From assembly GCF_031085175.1 (NCBI RefSeq), contig NZ_JAVHUY010000021.1, positions 94,685 through 158,684 on the forward strand: a DNA stretch of 64,000 bases, in the 5' to 3' direction. Below are positions 55,386 through 63,106 of this stretch, in pieces. This DNA is from Phytohabitans maris (GTDB taxonomy: Bacteria; Actinomycetota; Actinomycetes; Mycobacteriales; Micromonosporaceae). The position numbers were made by a program, and so were the translations under genes. The stretch's first letter is position 1. Each line of letters opens with the position of its first letter. Below the pieces are notes generated by a model. The model made no database searches, was not told where the DNA came from, and was given only the letters and a program-made list of their open reading frames with translations.

Positions 55386-55712
55386 ATGCGGGGTACGGCG
55401 GCGGTCGGCCGCGTGCTCGCCGCTGCCCTGCTCGCCGTCCTGGCCCTCACCTCGGTGCACGGGTCGTCGTCCATGGCCGCCCCGGCCGGCGCCATCGCGC
55501 ACGGTCCCGCCTCGATCGGCGCCGCGGTCGTGCACGCCGCCCCGGCGATGGCAACTCAGGACCACCGGCTGGACCTCACACCCGTACCCGGGAATGCTCT
55601 TCTGCCTCATGCGGAGCGTGCGCCGGCGGCGGTGGCCGACCCCGGCGTCACGCCGCCCGTCGACGGCGCGTCGGCGCCGCATCCCTCGCGGGCACCACCC
55701 CGCCTCCACTGA
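55386..55712 (+). CDS. Small secreted or membrane-anchored protein, unknown
   Basis: 108 residues. An N-terminal hydrophobic segment (VGRVLAAALLAVLALTSVHG) looks like a signal peptide or anchor; the rest is Ala/Pro/His rich without known domain. ATG at 55386 is preceded by GGGAG. It lies 56 bases before the antiporter gene in the same direction and may belong to the same transcript. Confidence 0.6.
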   Translation: MRGTAAVGRVLAAALLAVLALTSVHGSSSMAAPAGAIAHGPASIGAAVVHAAPAMATQDHRLDLTPVPGNALLPHAERAPAAVADPGVTPPVDGASAPHPSRAPPRLH

Positions 55713-55768
55713 TCCTCGCCCGCATCGAGATCGACGCGCCGTGACCCGGCGCGAGTGGAGGCACACCT

Positions 55769-57034
55769 ATGCACATCGGCGATGCACTCGTAGCCCTGGG
55801 CGGGGCGTTCCTGGCGGCGGCCGTGCTGGCCCGCCTCGGCGCCAAGATCGGCCTGCCCACGATTCCCCTGTTCATGCTCGCGGGCGTCGTCTTCGGCCCG
55901 CACACGCCCGGTATCGAGCTCGTGGAGGACCCCGGCGACCTGGCCCTGATCGCCGCCCTGGGCCTGGTCTTCCTCCTCTTCTACCTCGGCCTGGAGTTTC
56001 ACACCGACGACCTGGTGGCGGGCGGGCGGCGGATGCTCGCCGCCGGCCTCGGCTACCTGGTCCTCAACATCGGCGGCGGGCTCGCGCTCGGCTTCGCCTT
56101 CGGGTGGGGTACGCGCGAGGCGCTGGTGATCGCCGGCGTGGTCGGCATCTCGTCCTCGGCGATCGTCACCAAGCTGCTGGTCGAGACCGGCCGGCTGCGC
56201 AACCCCGAGTCGCGGCTGATCCTCGGCGTGATCGTGATCGAGGACGTCTTCCTCGCGCTCTACCTGGCCATCCTCCAGCCGGTGCTGGGCAACGCCAGCG
56301 GGCCGGCCGAGGTGGCGACCGACCTGGCCAAGGCGTTCGGGTTTCTGATCGTGCTCGCCGCGCTGGCCCGGTGGGGCGCCCGCGCGGCCGGGCGGCTGCT
56401 GCGCGTCTTCAACGACGAGCTGCTGGTCGTCTTCTTCGTCGGGCTGGCCGTGCTCTCCGCCGGCGTGGCCGAGGAGCTGGGCGTCTCGGACGCGATCGGC
56501 GCGTTCATGATCGGCCTGGTGCTCGGCGGGTCGACCGCCGCCGAACGCGTGCGGTCGCTGGTGCGCCCGCTCCGCGACGGCTTCGCCGCGATCTTCTTCT
56601 TCACCTTCGGCCTCACCATCGACCCCGGCGACATCGGGCCGGTGCTGCTGCCGATCGCGGTGGCGGTGGCGCTCACCGTCGTACTCAACATCGCCGCCGG
56701 GCTGCTCGCCGCGCGACTGCACGGGTACGGCCGGCAGGAGGCCGCCAACATCGGGCTGACCGTGCTCACCCGCGGGGAGTTCTCGTTGATCCTGGGTTCG
56801 CTGGCGATCGCGGCGGGGCTGGACGGGCGGATCGCGCCCTTCGTCGCCGGGTACGTGCTCGTGCTCGCCGTGATCGGTCCGCTGGCCGTGATCAGGTCGG
56901 AGAAGCTGGTCACTCCCAGGAAACGCTCAGGCAGCTCCGATAAGATGCCGGCCATGATCGTGGCACCTGCCCCGGAGGGCAGTAGTACCGAGCCGGGTGA
57001 CACCCGGCGCACGACCTCTTCCGAGAGCCGCTGA
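55769..57034 (+). CDS. Cation:proton antiporter (CPA2/KefB family membrane domain)
   Basis: 421 residues with 12-13 membrane helices. Family parts: GLPTIPLFMLAGVVFGP, LLFYLGLEFHTDDL, VVGISSSAIVTKLLVETG and IGAFMIGLVLGGS. No TrkA nucleotide-binding domain is attached, so an independent regulatory subunit would be needed, unless the short C-terminal tail is enough. It probably exports K+ or Na+ for protons. One base overlap with the next gene (TGATG). Confidence 0.92.
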   Translation: MHIGDALVALGGAFLAAAVLARLGAKIGLPTIPLFMLAGVVFGPHTPGIELVEDPGDLALIAALGLVFLLFYLGLEFHTDDLVAGGRRMLAAGLGYLVLNIGGGLALGFAFGWGTREALVIAGVVGISSSAIVTKLLVETGRLRNPESRLILGVIVIEDVFLALYLAILQPVLGNASGPAEVATDLAKAFGFLIVLAALARWGARAAGRLLRVFNDELLVVFFVGLAVLSAGVAEELGVSDAIGAFMIGLVLGGSTAAERVRSLVRPLRDGFAAIFFFTFGLTIDPGDIGPVLLPIAVAVALTVVLNIAAGLLAARLHGYGRQEAANIGLTVLTRGEFSLILGSLAIAAGLDGRIAPFVAGYVLVLAVIGPLAVIRSEKLVTPRKRSGSSDKMPAMIVAPAPEGSSTEPGDTRRTTSSESR

Positions 57035-58329
57035 TGCTCATCGCGATCGGCCTCCTTCTCATCCTGTCCCTCACCGCCCTGACGGGGTACTTCGTCGCGC
57101 AGGAGTTCGGCTACGTCGCCGTCGACCGGGGCAAGCTGCGCCGCCTCGCCGACGAGGGCGACCAGGCCGCGGCGCGGGCGCTGGCCGTCACCGGGCGGCT
57201 CTCGTTCATGCTCTCCGGTGCCCAGCTCGGCATCACCGTGACCGTGCTGCTCGTCGGGTACGTGGCCGAGCCCTTCGTGGGTGAAGGGCTCGCCGACCTG
57301 CTCGGCACGGCCGGCGTCTCCCGAGCGGTGAGCCTGCCGGTGTCGGTGATCCTGGTGTTGCTGCTGTCCACCGTCATCCAGATGGTGCTCGGCGAGCTGG
57401 CCCCGAAAAACCTCGCCATCGCCCGGGCGGTGCCGCTCGCCCGGGCGCTGAGCCGGTCGACGCTGATCTACCTGGCGGTGTTCGCGCCGGTGATCCGCCT
57501 CTTCGACATGGCGGCTGCGCGGCTGCTGCGCCGGGTCGGCGTCGAGCCGATCGAGGAGCTGCCCTCCGGCGCCACCGCCGAGGACCTGGAGCAGATCATC
57601 GCGGAGTCGCGTGCCGAGGGGCACCTCGACGCGCAGATCTCCATGCTGCTCGACCGGGGCCTCGACTTTCGCCGCCTCACCGCCGGCGAGGTGATGGTGC
57701 CCCGCGTCGACGTGCACACCGTGCGCGCCGACGAGCCGGTTCGCCGCGTGGTCGACCTGCTGGAGACCGGACACTCGCGCTTCCCCGTGCAGAGCGGTGA
57801 CGGGGTCGACGACGTGACCGGCGTGGTGAGCATCGCGGACGTGATGGAGGTGCCGCCGGCCGAGCGCGCCACGACCCCGGTGCGCGTAGTGGCGGTACCC
57901 CCGCTGATGGTGCCCGGTTCGCTCCCGCTGCCCGCGGTGCTCGACCGGCTGCGCTCCGGGCACCGGCAGATGGCCTGCGTGGTCGACGAGTACGGCGGCT
58001 TCGCCGGCGTGATCACGCTGGAAGACATCGCCGAGGAGCTGGTCGGCCCGATCCGCGACGAAGACGACCACCCGGAGCCCGCGCCGCGCCGCCAGCCGGA
58101 CGGCTCGTGGCTGGTCCCGGCCCGCTGGCGGATCGATGAGGTGGCCGACGCGACCGGCGTGGAGCTGCCCGAAGCCCCCGAGTACGACACGGTCTCCGGC
58201 TTGGTGATGCGCGAGCTGGGCCGGGTGCCGTCGGTCGGCGACCGGGTCGAGCTCGGCGACGCGGTGCTGTCGGTGGAGTCGGTCGACCGCCGCGTGCCCG
58301 AGTCGGTGCGCCTGGAGGTGCGGCCGTGA
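57034..58329 (+). CDS. CNNM/CorC family protein (DUF21-CBS-CorC_HlyC), first copy
   Basis: 431 residues. DUF21 membrane domain (about 1-180, four helices), two CBS domains (about 205-330, EVMVPRVDVHTVRADEPV and CVVDEYGGFAGVITLEDIAEELVG), and CorC_HlyC domain (about 345-430). Members are linked to magnesium/cobalt transport. Gene ends CCGTGA, whose TGA belongs to the junction repeat. Confidence 0.92.
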   Translation: MLIAIGLLLILSLTALTGYFVAQEFGYVAVDRGKLRRLADEGDQAAARALAVTGRLSFMLSGAQLGITVTVLLVGYVAEPFVGEGLADLLGTAGVSRAVSLPVSVILVLLLSTVIQMVLGELAPKNLAIARAVPLARALSRSTLIYLAVFAPVIRLFDMAAARLLRRVGVEPIEELPSGATAEDLEQIIAESRAEGHLDAQISMLLDRGLDFRRLTAGEVMVPRVDVHTVRADEPVRRVVDLLETGHSRFPVQSGDGVDDVTGVVSIADVMEVPPAERATTPVRVVAVPPLMVPGSLPLPAVLDRLRSGHRQMACVVDEYGGFAGVITLEDIAEELVGPIRDEDDHPEPAPRRQPDGSWLVPARWRIDEVADATGVELPEAPEYDTVSGLVMRELGRVPSVGDRVELGDAVLSVESVDRRVPESVRLEVRP

Positions 58330-58454
58330 GCGAGCGAGTTGGCGCGGCGGCGTCTGGACGGAGGCGGCCCGCCGACGGAGTCGGGGTTTCGGGACGGCGG
58401 AGGAAGACGTCGCCTTTGGCGCCGCATGAGCGAGCGAACCCGGAGGCGCTGTGA
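58326..58454 (+). repeat. Junction repeat unit (long), 42-codon frame, copy 2
   Basis: Starts at GTG overlapping the stop of the first CNNM gene and ends at TGA overlapping the GTG of the second (58451). Same length as copy 1 at 26773 (129 bases) with 14 substitutions. It carries GAACCCGGAGGCGCTGTG, the Shine-Dalgarno and start of the second gene. Confidence 0.75.
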
Positions 58455-59743
58455 GTACGTCCTGGGCACTTGTGCTATCGCTGATCCTGCTGGCGCTCAA
58501 CGGCTTCTTCGTGGCGGCGGAGTTCGCGCTGGTCGGCAGCAAGCGGTACCGCCTCGAGCAGGCCGCCGCCGGTGGCAGCCGTGCCGCCCGCGCCGCCCTC
58601 GAAGGCACCCGCGAGCTCTCCGTCATGCTCGCCGGCGCGCAGCTCGGCATCACGCTCGCCACCCTCGGCCTGGGCGCGCTCGCCGAGCCGGCGATCGAGC
58701 ACCTGCTCGGCCCGGCCCTGCACGCGGTCGGGCTGCCGGACGCCGCCAGTCACGTGATCGGGTTCGTGGTGGCGCTGCTGCTGGTCGGCTTCCTGCACCT
58801 GGTGGTCGGCGAGATGGCGCCCAAGTCGTGGGCGATCACCGATCCGGAGCGCTCGGCGCTGCTGCTGGCGCTGCCGTTCCGGGCGTTCGCGCGGCTGACC
58901 CGGCCGGCGCTTGTCCTCTTCAACGGCCTCGCCAACGGCGTGCTGCGACTGGTCAAAGTGGAGCCCCAGGACCAGCTCGCCCAGGTGCACGGCCCGGAGG
59001 AGCTGCGCATCCTGCTGGAGCAGTCACGCGAGCACGGCACGCTCGCCGCCGACCAGGAGCAGCTGCTGACCAGCATGCTCCAGCTCCAGCGCACCACGGT
59101 CGCGGCGGTGATGCAGCCGCTGGACGAGCTGGTCACCGTGCCCCCAGGCGCGACCGCCGAGCGGATCGAAGCGATCTCCCGCGGTTGCGGCCGGTCTCGC
59201 CTCGCGGTGGCGGCTGGCGTTCCCGGTGGTCCTGGTGCTCCCGTTGCTGGCGCTCCCGGTCCTGGCGTTCCCGCTTCCGGCGTTCCCGCTTCCGACGCGA
59301 GCGGGCCTGGCGCGAGCGGGCCGGGCACGAGCGGTCCTGGCGCGAACGGTCCTGGCGCGAGCGGGGCGGGCGTGAGCGGTCCTGGCGCGAGCGGGGCGAG
59401 CGGGGTGAGTGGGGCGGACGCGAGCGGGGCGGCATCGGCGAGTGGGAACGCGCCGGGTGAGGAGCTGGTCGGTCTTGTCCATGTGCGGGACGCTGTAAGG
59501 GCGACCACTTTCGGGCGCCCGGCCACCGCGGCCGAACTCATGACGGAGCCGTTCACGCTCCCGGCCGCGGCCACGGTCACCGAGGCGGTCGCGGCGATGC
59601 GCGCCGAGCGCGCCCAGCTCGCCCTCGTGCGTGAGGGCGACCGCACGGTCGGCTTCGTCGCACTGGAAGACCTGCTGGAAGAGGTCATCGGCGAGTTCGA
59701 CGACGAGACGGATGCCGTGCCGCAGGGCCGGCGGATGCGATAG
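58451..59743 (+). CDS. CNNM/CorC family protein, second copy, with collagen-like insert in the first CBS domain
   Basis: 430 residues: DUF21 domain (about 1-175) and two CBS domains; no CorC_HlyC domain follows. Residues about 255-335 are a Gly/Pro/Ala/Ser stretch (GVPGGPGAPVAG, then many GPGASG-type units). It interrupts the first CBS domain between GRSRLAV and EELVGLVHVRD, where relatives have only a few residues. The coding DNA there is a degenerate repeat with a 15-base flavour (GGCGCGAGCGGTCCT). GTG at 58451 comes from the junction repeat. Confidence 0.88.
   Translation: MSTSWALVLSLILLALNGFFVAAEFALVGSKRYRLEQAAAGGSRAARAALEGTRELSVMLAGAQLGITLATLGLGALAEPAIEHLLGPALHAVGLPDAASHVIGFVVALLLVGFLHLVVGEMAPKSWAITDPERSALLLALPFRAFARLTRPALVLFNGLANGVLRLVKVEPQDQLAQVHGPEELRILLEQSREHGTLAADQEQLLTSMLQLQRTTVAAVMQPLDELVTVPPGATAERIEAISRGCGRSRLAVAAGVPGGPGAPVAGAPGPGVPASGVPASDASGPGASGPGTSGPGANGPGASGAGVSGPGASGASGVSGADASGAASASGNAPGEELVGLVHVRDAVRATTFGRPATAAELMTEPFTLPAAATVTEAVAAMRAERAQLALVREGDRTVGFVALEDLLEEVIGEFDDETDAVPQGRRMR
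59208..59455 (+). repeat. Minisatellite inside the second CNNM gene
   Basis: Imperfect G+C-rich units coding Gly-Pro/Ala/Ser motifs. In the first third the units end in GTTCCC or GCTCCC; later units are GGTCCTGGCGCGAGC variants. The frame is kept throughout. Confidence 0.7.
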
Positions 59744-59751
59744 GAGCATCG

Positions 59752-60708
59752 ATGGTATTCAAGAAGTTGTTGGGTGCCTTCGGCGTCGGCGGGCCGTCCG
59801 TCGACACCGTGCTGGCAAACTCCAACACCCGGCCGGGCCTGACCCTCGACGGTCAGATCCACATCCTGGGCGGTGACCACGACGTCAAGATCGACCAGGT
59901 CGCGCTCGGGCTGGTCACCCGCGTGGAGGTGGAGAGCGGCGACGCCAACTATGACTCCACAGTGGAGTTCCACCGCATCGCGGTCGCGGGCGCCTTCCCG
60001 CTCGGCAAGGGCGAGCGCAAGGAGATCCCGTTCCGCTTCCCGGTGCCGTGGGAGGCCCCGGTCACCGACGTGTACGGCCAGCGCCTGCGCGGCATGACCA
60101 TGGGCCTGCGCACCGAGCTGGCCGTGGCCCGCGCGGTCGACAAGGGCGACCTCGACCCGGTGCAGGTGCACCCGCTGCCCGCGCAGGAGCGCATCCTCGA
60201 CGCGTTCAACCGGCTGGGCTTCCGCTTCAAGGGCGCCGACCTGGAGCGCGGCCGCATCTACGGCGTCAACCAGCAGCTGCCGTTCTACCAGGAGATCGAG
60301 TTCTTCCCGCCGCCCCAGTACGCCGGCGGCATCAACGAGGTCGAGCTCACCTTCGTCGCCGACCCGCAGGGCGTCGAGGTGATCCTGGAGTTCGACAAGC
60401 GCGGCGGCTTCCTGAGCAGCGGCCACGACGCGTACGGCCGGTTTCGCGTCGACCACGCCACTGTGGACCAGACCGACTGGGCCACCGTAGTGGACGGCTG
60501 GGTCCGCTCCGCCAGCGACCGGTACTCCAACCTCCGTGCCTCGCACGGCTTCCACGGCGGCGGCCACCACGGCCACGGCCGCGGCGGCCTGGGCGCGGGC
60601 GCGGTCATCGCCGGCGCGGGTGCCGGCATCCTCGGCGGCATGGTGCTGGGCGAGGCGATGGAAGAGGTCTTCGAGGGCGGCGACGACTTCGGCGACTTCG
60701 GCGAGTGA
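59752..60708 (+). CDS. Spo0M-like sporulation/arrestin-fold protein
   Basis: 318 residues. The arrestin-like Spo0M body begins FKKLLGAFGVGGPSVDTVL and includes PGLTLDGQIHILGGDHDVKI and RFPVPWEAPVTDVYGQ. The C-terminus is Gly/His-rich (HGFHGGGHHGHGRGG) with a short hydrophobic stretch (AVIAGAGAGILGGMVLGEAM), then acidic. In Bacillus it modulates sporulation and division; in actinomycetes its role is unclear. ATG at 59752 is eight bases after the previous stop. Followed by a good terminator. Confidence 0.9.
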   Translation: MVFKKLLGAFGVGGPSVDTVLANSNTRPGLTLDGQIHILGGDHDVKIDQVALGLVTRVEVESGDANYDSTVEFHRIAVAGAFPLGKGERKEIPFRFPVPWEAPVTDVYGQRLRGMTMGLRTELAVARAVDKGDLDPVQVHPLPAQERILDAFNRLGFRFKGADLERGRIYGVNQQLPFYQEIEFFPPPQYAGGINEVELTFVADPQGVEVILEFDKRGGFLSSGHDAYGRFRVDHATVDQTDWATVVDGWVRSASDRYSNLRASHGFHGGGHHGHGRGGLGAGAVIAGAGAGILGGMVLGEAMEEVFEGGDDFGDFGE

Positions 60709-60724
60709 CGCCAGCCTGACCTGA

Positions 60725-60750
60725 AAGGGCCTCGCTTCGGCGGGGCCCTT
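60725..60750 (+). terminator. Terminator after the Spo0M-like gene
   Basis: 11-base stem (one wobble) closed by a stable TTCG tetraloop. Lies 17 bases after the stop. Confidence 0.75.
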
Positions 60751-60802
60751 CGCGGGTGCCTCGATCGGCCGCGCGGTCCGGAGAGGATCCGGCCCGAAAG
60801 AT

Positions 60803-60966
60803 GTGAGCTACCGCGATGTCCGCTGTGGTCCAGACCGTTGCGCGGGGCCCCCGGGGAAACGTGGAGCGCAGCGGAGCCTCACCCTCCGCGGTCCACAACC
60901 CGTCGTGTCGCGGAATCAGATCGTGGTACTTATGTGCCCCCTGAGGGGCACTGGAATACCACGATC
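60803..60966 (+). repeat. Composite intergenic repeat (family A), copy 3
   Basis: Left module from GTGAGCTACCGCGATG (60803) to GTTGCGCGGGGCCC, then hairpin at 60919-60966. Spacer between modules is shorter than in copies 1 and 2. Between convergent Spo0M and sigJ genes. Confidence 0.85.
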
Positions 60967-61099
60967 TCCGGCTGGAGCCGGGCTTGCCCCGCGGAGCCGG
61001 CAGCGGAGGGCCGGGGTTTCGACGAGCGCAAGCGAGGAGCCGGCCGGGAGGGGTGCCTGCGGGAAGGCGCCCCAATCCGCCTGAAGATCTACGGCGCGC
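60967..61099. other. Rest of the convergent gap before sigJ
   Basis: 133 bases without gene or clear structure. Only GC-rich sequence with CGAGCGCAAGCGAGGAG is seen. Confidence 0.35.
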
Positions 61100-62023
61100 T
61101 CAGGCGTTGTTGATGGGTCGGCGGCCGGACCGCAGCAACGCGCGGGCGTCGCCGACCGGGCCGAGGTGCCGCAGCTTGTCGGGGTTGGCGACGGAGTGGA
61201 TCGCCTGGATCTGGCCGCCGGCGATGTCGAGCGCGATGACCCCGACCAGCCCGTCCCGCGGGTCGAGTGCCAGCGCGCCGGGCTGGCCGTTGACCTCGGT
61301 GACCCGCAGGCGGACTCCCAGGCGGGCCAGCGCGGATATCCCGGCCGACATGGTCCGCACCACCCGCTCCCGGCCGTCGACCGGCTGGGCGAGCGCCGGG
61401 ACCTTGCCGCCGCCGTCGGCGTGCAGCGCCACGTCCTGCGCCAGCAACGCCTCGAGCGCTCGCAGGTCACCGCGCTCGGCGGCGGCGAAGAAGCGCTGGG
61501 CCAGTTCCTCCCGCTGATGGCGCGAGGTGGGGTAGCGCGGCCGGCGCTCGCGGACGTGCCGGCGGGCCCGCGAGACCAGGTGCCGCGCACTGTCCACATC
61601 GGTACCGAGGATCTCGGCGACCTCGCCGTACGGGTACTCGAACACCTCGCGGAGCAGAAACGCGGCCCGCTGCGCCGGCGTCAGGCTCTCCAGCAGCACC
61701 AGGAACGCCAGCGACAGCGAGTCCGCGGTCTCGACCCGTTCGGCCGGGGTCGGGTCGGTGACCAGCGGCTCTGGCAGCCACTCACCGACGTACCGCTCCC
61801 GCCGGACGCGCGCCGAGCGGAGCTGGTCGATGGCGAGCCGGGTGACCAGCGTGGCGACGTACGCCCGCGGGGAGGCGATCCGCTCGTCGCGCCGCAGGGT
61901 CTGGTGCATCCGCAGGAACGCCTCCTGCACCACGTCCTCGGCTTCGCTGACGCTGCCGAGCATCCGGTACGCGATGGAGAACGCCCGCGGTCGCAGCTCG
62001 CCGTACAGCTCCGGGGTGGACAT
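61100..62023 (-). CDS. sigJ: ECF41-type RNA polymerase sigma factor (SigJ-like)
   Basis: 307 residues. Region 2 about 8-75 (AYRMLGSVSEAEDVVQEAFLRMH) and region 4 about 110-165. A SnoaL-like C-terminal domain (about 190-307) follows. The ECF41 signatures WLPEP, DGGGK and NPDKL are all present. In this group the C-terminal domain controls activity in place of a separate anti-sigma factor. It is six bases downstream of an NAD-epimerase gene, matching the known ECF41 link to oxidoreductase, epimerase or carboxymuconolactone genes. Confidence 0.92.
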   Translation of the reverse strand: MSTPELYGELRPRAFSIAYRMLGSVSEAEDVVQEAFLRMHQTLRRDERIASPRAYVATLVTRLAIDQLRSARVRRERYVGEWLPEPLVTDPTPAERVETADSLSLAFLVLLESLTPAQRAAFLLREVFEYPYGEVAEILGTDVDSARHLVSRARRHVRERRPRYPTSRHQREELAQRFFAAAERGDLRALEALLAQDVALHADGGGKVPALAQPVDGRERVVRTMSAGISALARLGVRLRVTEVNGQPGALALDPRDGLVGVIALDIAGGQIQAIHSVANPDKLRHLGPVGDARALLRSGRRPINNA

Positions 62024-62029
62024 GCCGGC

Positions 62030-62974
62030 TCAGCTCAGTCCCTCGGCGAAACCCGTACGCCAGCTCGGGTATCGCGGCGTCCAGCCCAGCTCGCGCTTGA
62101 TCTTCTCGCTGGAGATCCCGCGGGCCCGGGTCATCATGTCGACCGCGGCCCCGCCGGCCAGCAGGCGGACGGGCCAGGCCGGGATCCGGCGCGGCGGCTT
62201 GGCGCCGAGCGCCGCGGCCAGGACCGGCAGCCACACGTGTACCGGTGCCGGGTCGTCGTCGGCGACGTGGTAGATCCCGGGCTTGCCGCGCTCGATGACC
62301 GCGACCGTCGCCGACGCCGCGTCGGTGATGTGCACCAGCGGCCACACGCCGGTGCCGCCGCCGACGATGGGAAACCGGCGCTTGCGGATCAGCCCGGCCA
62401 TGACGGCGTCCGGCGCGGTCTCGATGCCGGTCCCCGGGCCATAGAAGCCACCGTAGCGAAGCGCGATCCCGTCGGCCCAGGTTATGCCGGTGACCGCCTC
62501 CTCCAGGTGACGCAGTGCGGCCACCGCCTCCTTTGCGTCCGCGGGCGGGTTCGGCTCGATCCGGTCGTCTTCGTCGGCGAGCGACCCGGGGGCGCGCTCC
62601 ATCCAGGAGCTGTTGCTCTGCGCCACGAACCTGCGTACGCCGACCGCGCGGCCGGCCGCCAGCAGGTGGTCGGTGCCTTCGGTGCGCAGCCGGTTGGTCG
62701 CGGCCGCCATCCGCTTGACGTTGCGAAAGTCCGGCGGTCCGCCCAGCGCGGTGAGCTGATGGACGATCACCTCCGGCTCGGCCTTGGCCACCACGTCGGC
62801 CACCGAGTCGGGGTCGAGCGCGTCGACGACCACCGGTTCCGCGCCGAGCGCCCGCAGCGCCCCGGTCTTGGCGGCCGAGCGGGTCGTGCCGACCACCTCG
62901 TGGCCGCGCGCCACGAGCTGGGAAACGAGTGGTCCGCCGATCGCGCCGGACGCGCCGGCGATGAAGATTCTCAT
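62030..62974 (-). CDS. NAD(P)-dependent epimerase/dehydratase
   Basis: 314 residues, extended short-chain dehydrogenase fold. Nucleotide loop GASGAIGG at about 7-14; the catalytic motif area is RYGGFYGPG with the tyrosine shifted from canonical YxxxK, so activity may be atypical. C-terminal ELGWTPRYPSWRTGF is usual. ATG at 62974 has GGAG six bases upstream. It is the first gene of the sigJ operon and a likely ECF41 target. Confidence 0.9.
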   Translation of the reverse strand: MRIFIAGASGAIGGPLVSQLVARGHEVVGTTRSAAKTGALRALGAEPVVVDALDPDSVADVVAKAEPEVIVHQLTALGGPPDFRNVKRMAAATNRLRTEGTDHLLAAGRAVGVRRFVAQSNSSWMERAPGSLADEDDRIEPNPPADAKEAVAALRHLEEAVTGITWADGIALRYGGFYGPGTGIETAPDAVMAGLIRKRRFPIVGGGTGVWPLVHITDAASATVAVIERGKPGIYHVADDDPAPVHVWLPVLAAALGAKPPRRIPAWPVRLLAGGAAVDMMTRARGISSEKIKRELGWTPRYPSWRTGFAEGLS

Positions 62975-63006
62975 GACGTCTCCGTTTCGTTGGGCTCACC
63001 AACACA

Positions 63007-63033
63007 GACGAGACGCCTCCGGGACACATGACC
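63007..63033 (-). promoter_or_regulatory. Candidate ECF41 promoter of the epimerase-sigJ operon
   Basis: On the bottom strand GGTCATG is followed after 16 bases by CGTC, close to the published ECF41 pattern (TGTCACA, 16-17 bases, CGTC). It lies 33-59 bases upstream of the epimerase ATG. The -35 agrees only in part. Confidence 0.4.
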
Positions 63034-63062
63034 GGCGGTAACCCAGCTCACAGGCGCGGCAG

Positions 63063-63094
63063 GGCCGCCCCACCCTCGGGTCGGTGGGGCGGCC
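63063..63094 (-). terminator. Terminator of the ytfQ-like gene
   Basis: Perfect 12-base stem GGCCGCCCCACC/GGTGGGGCGGCC with an eight-base loop, 13 bases after the ytfQ-like stop. Confidence 0.8.
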
Positions 63095-63106
63095 ACAGGG
63101 ATTGCG

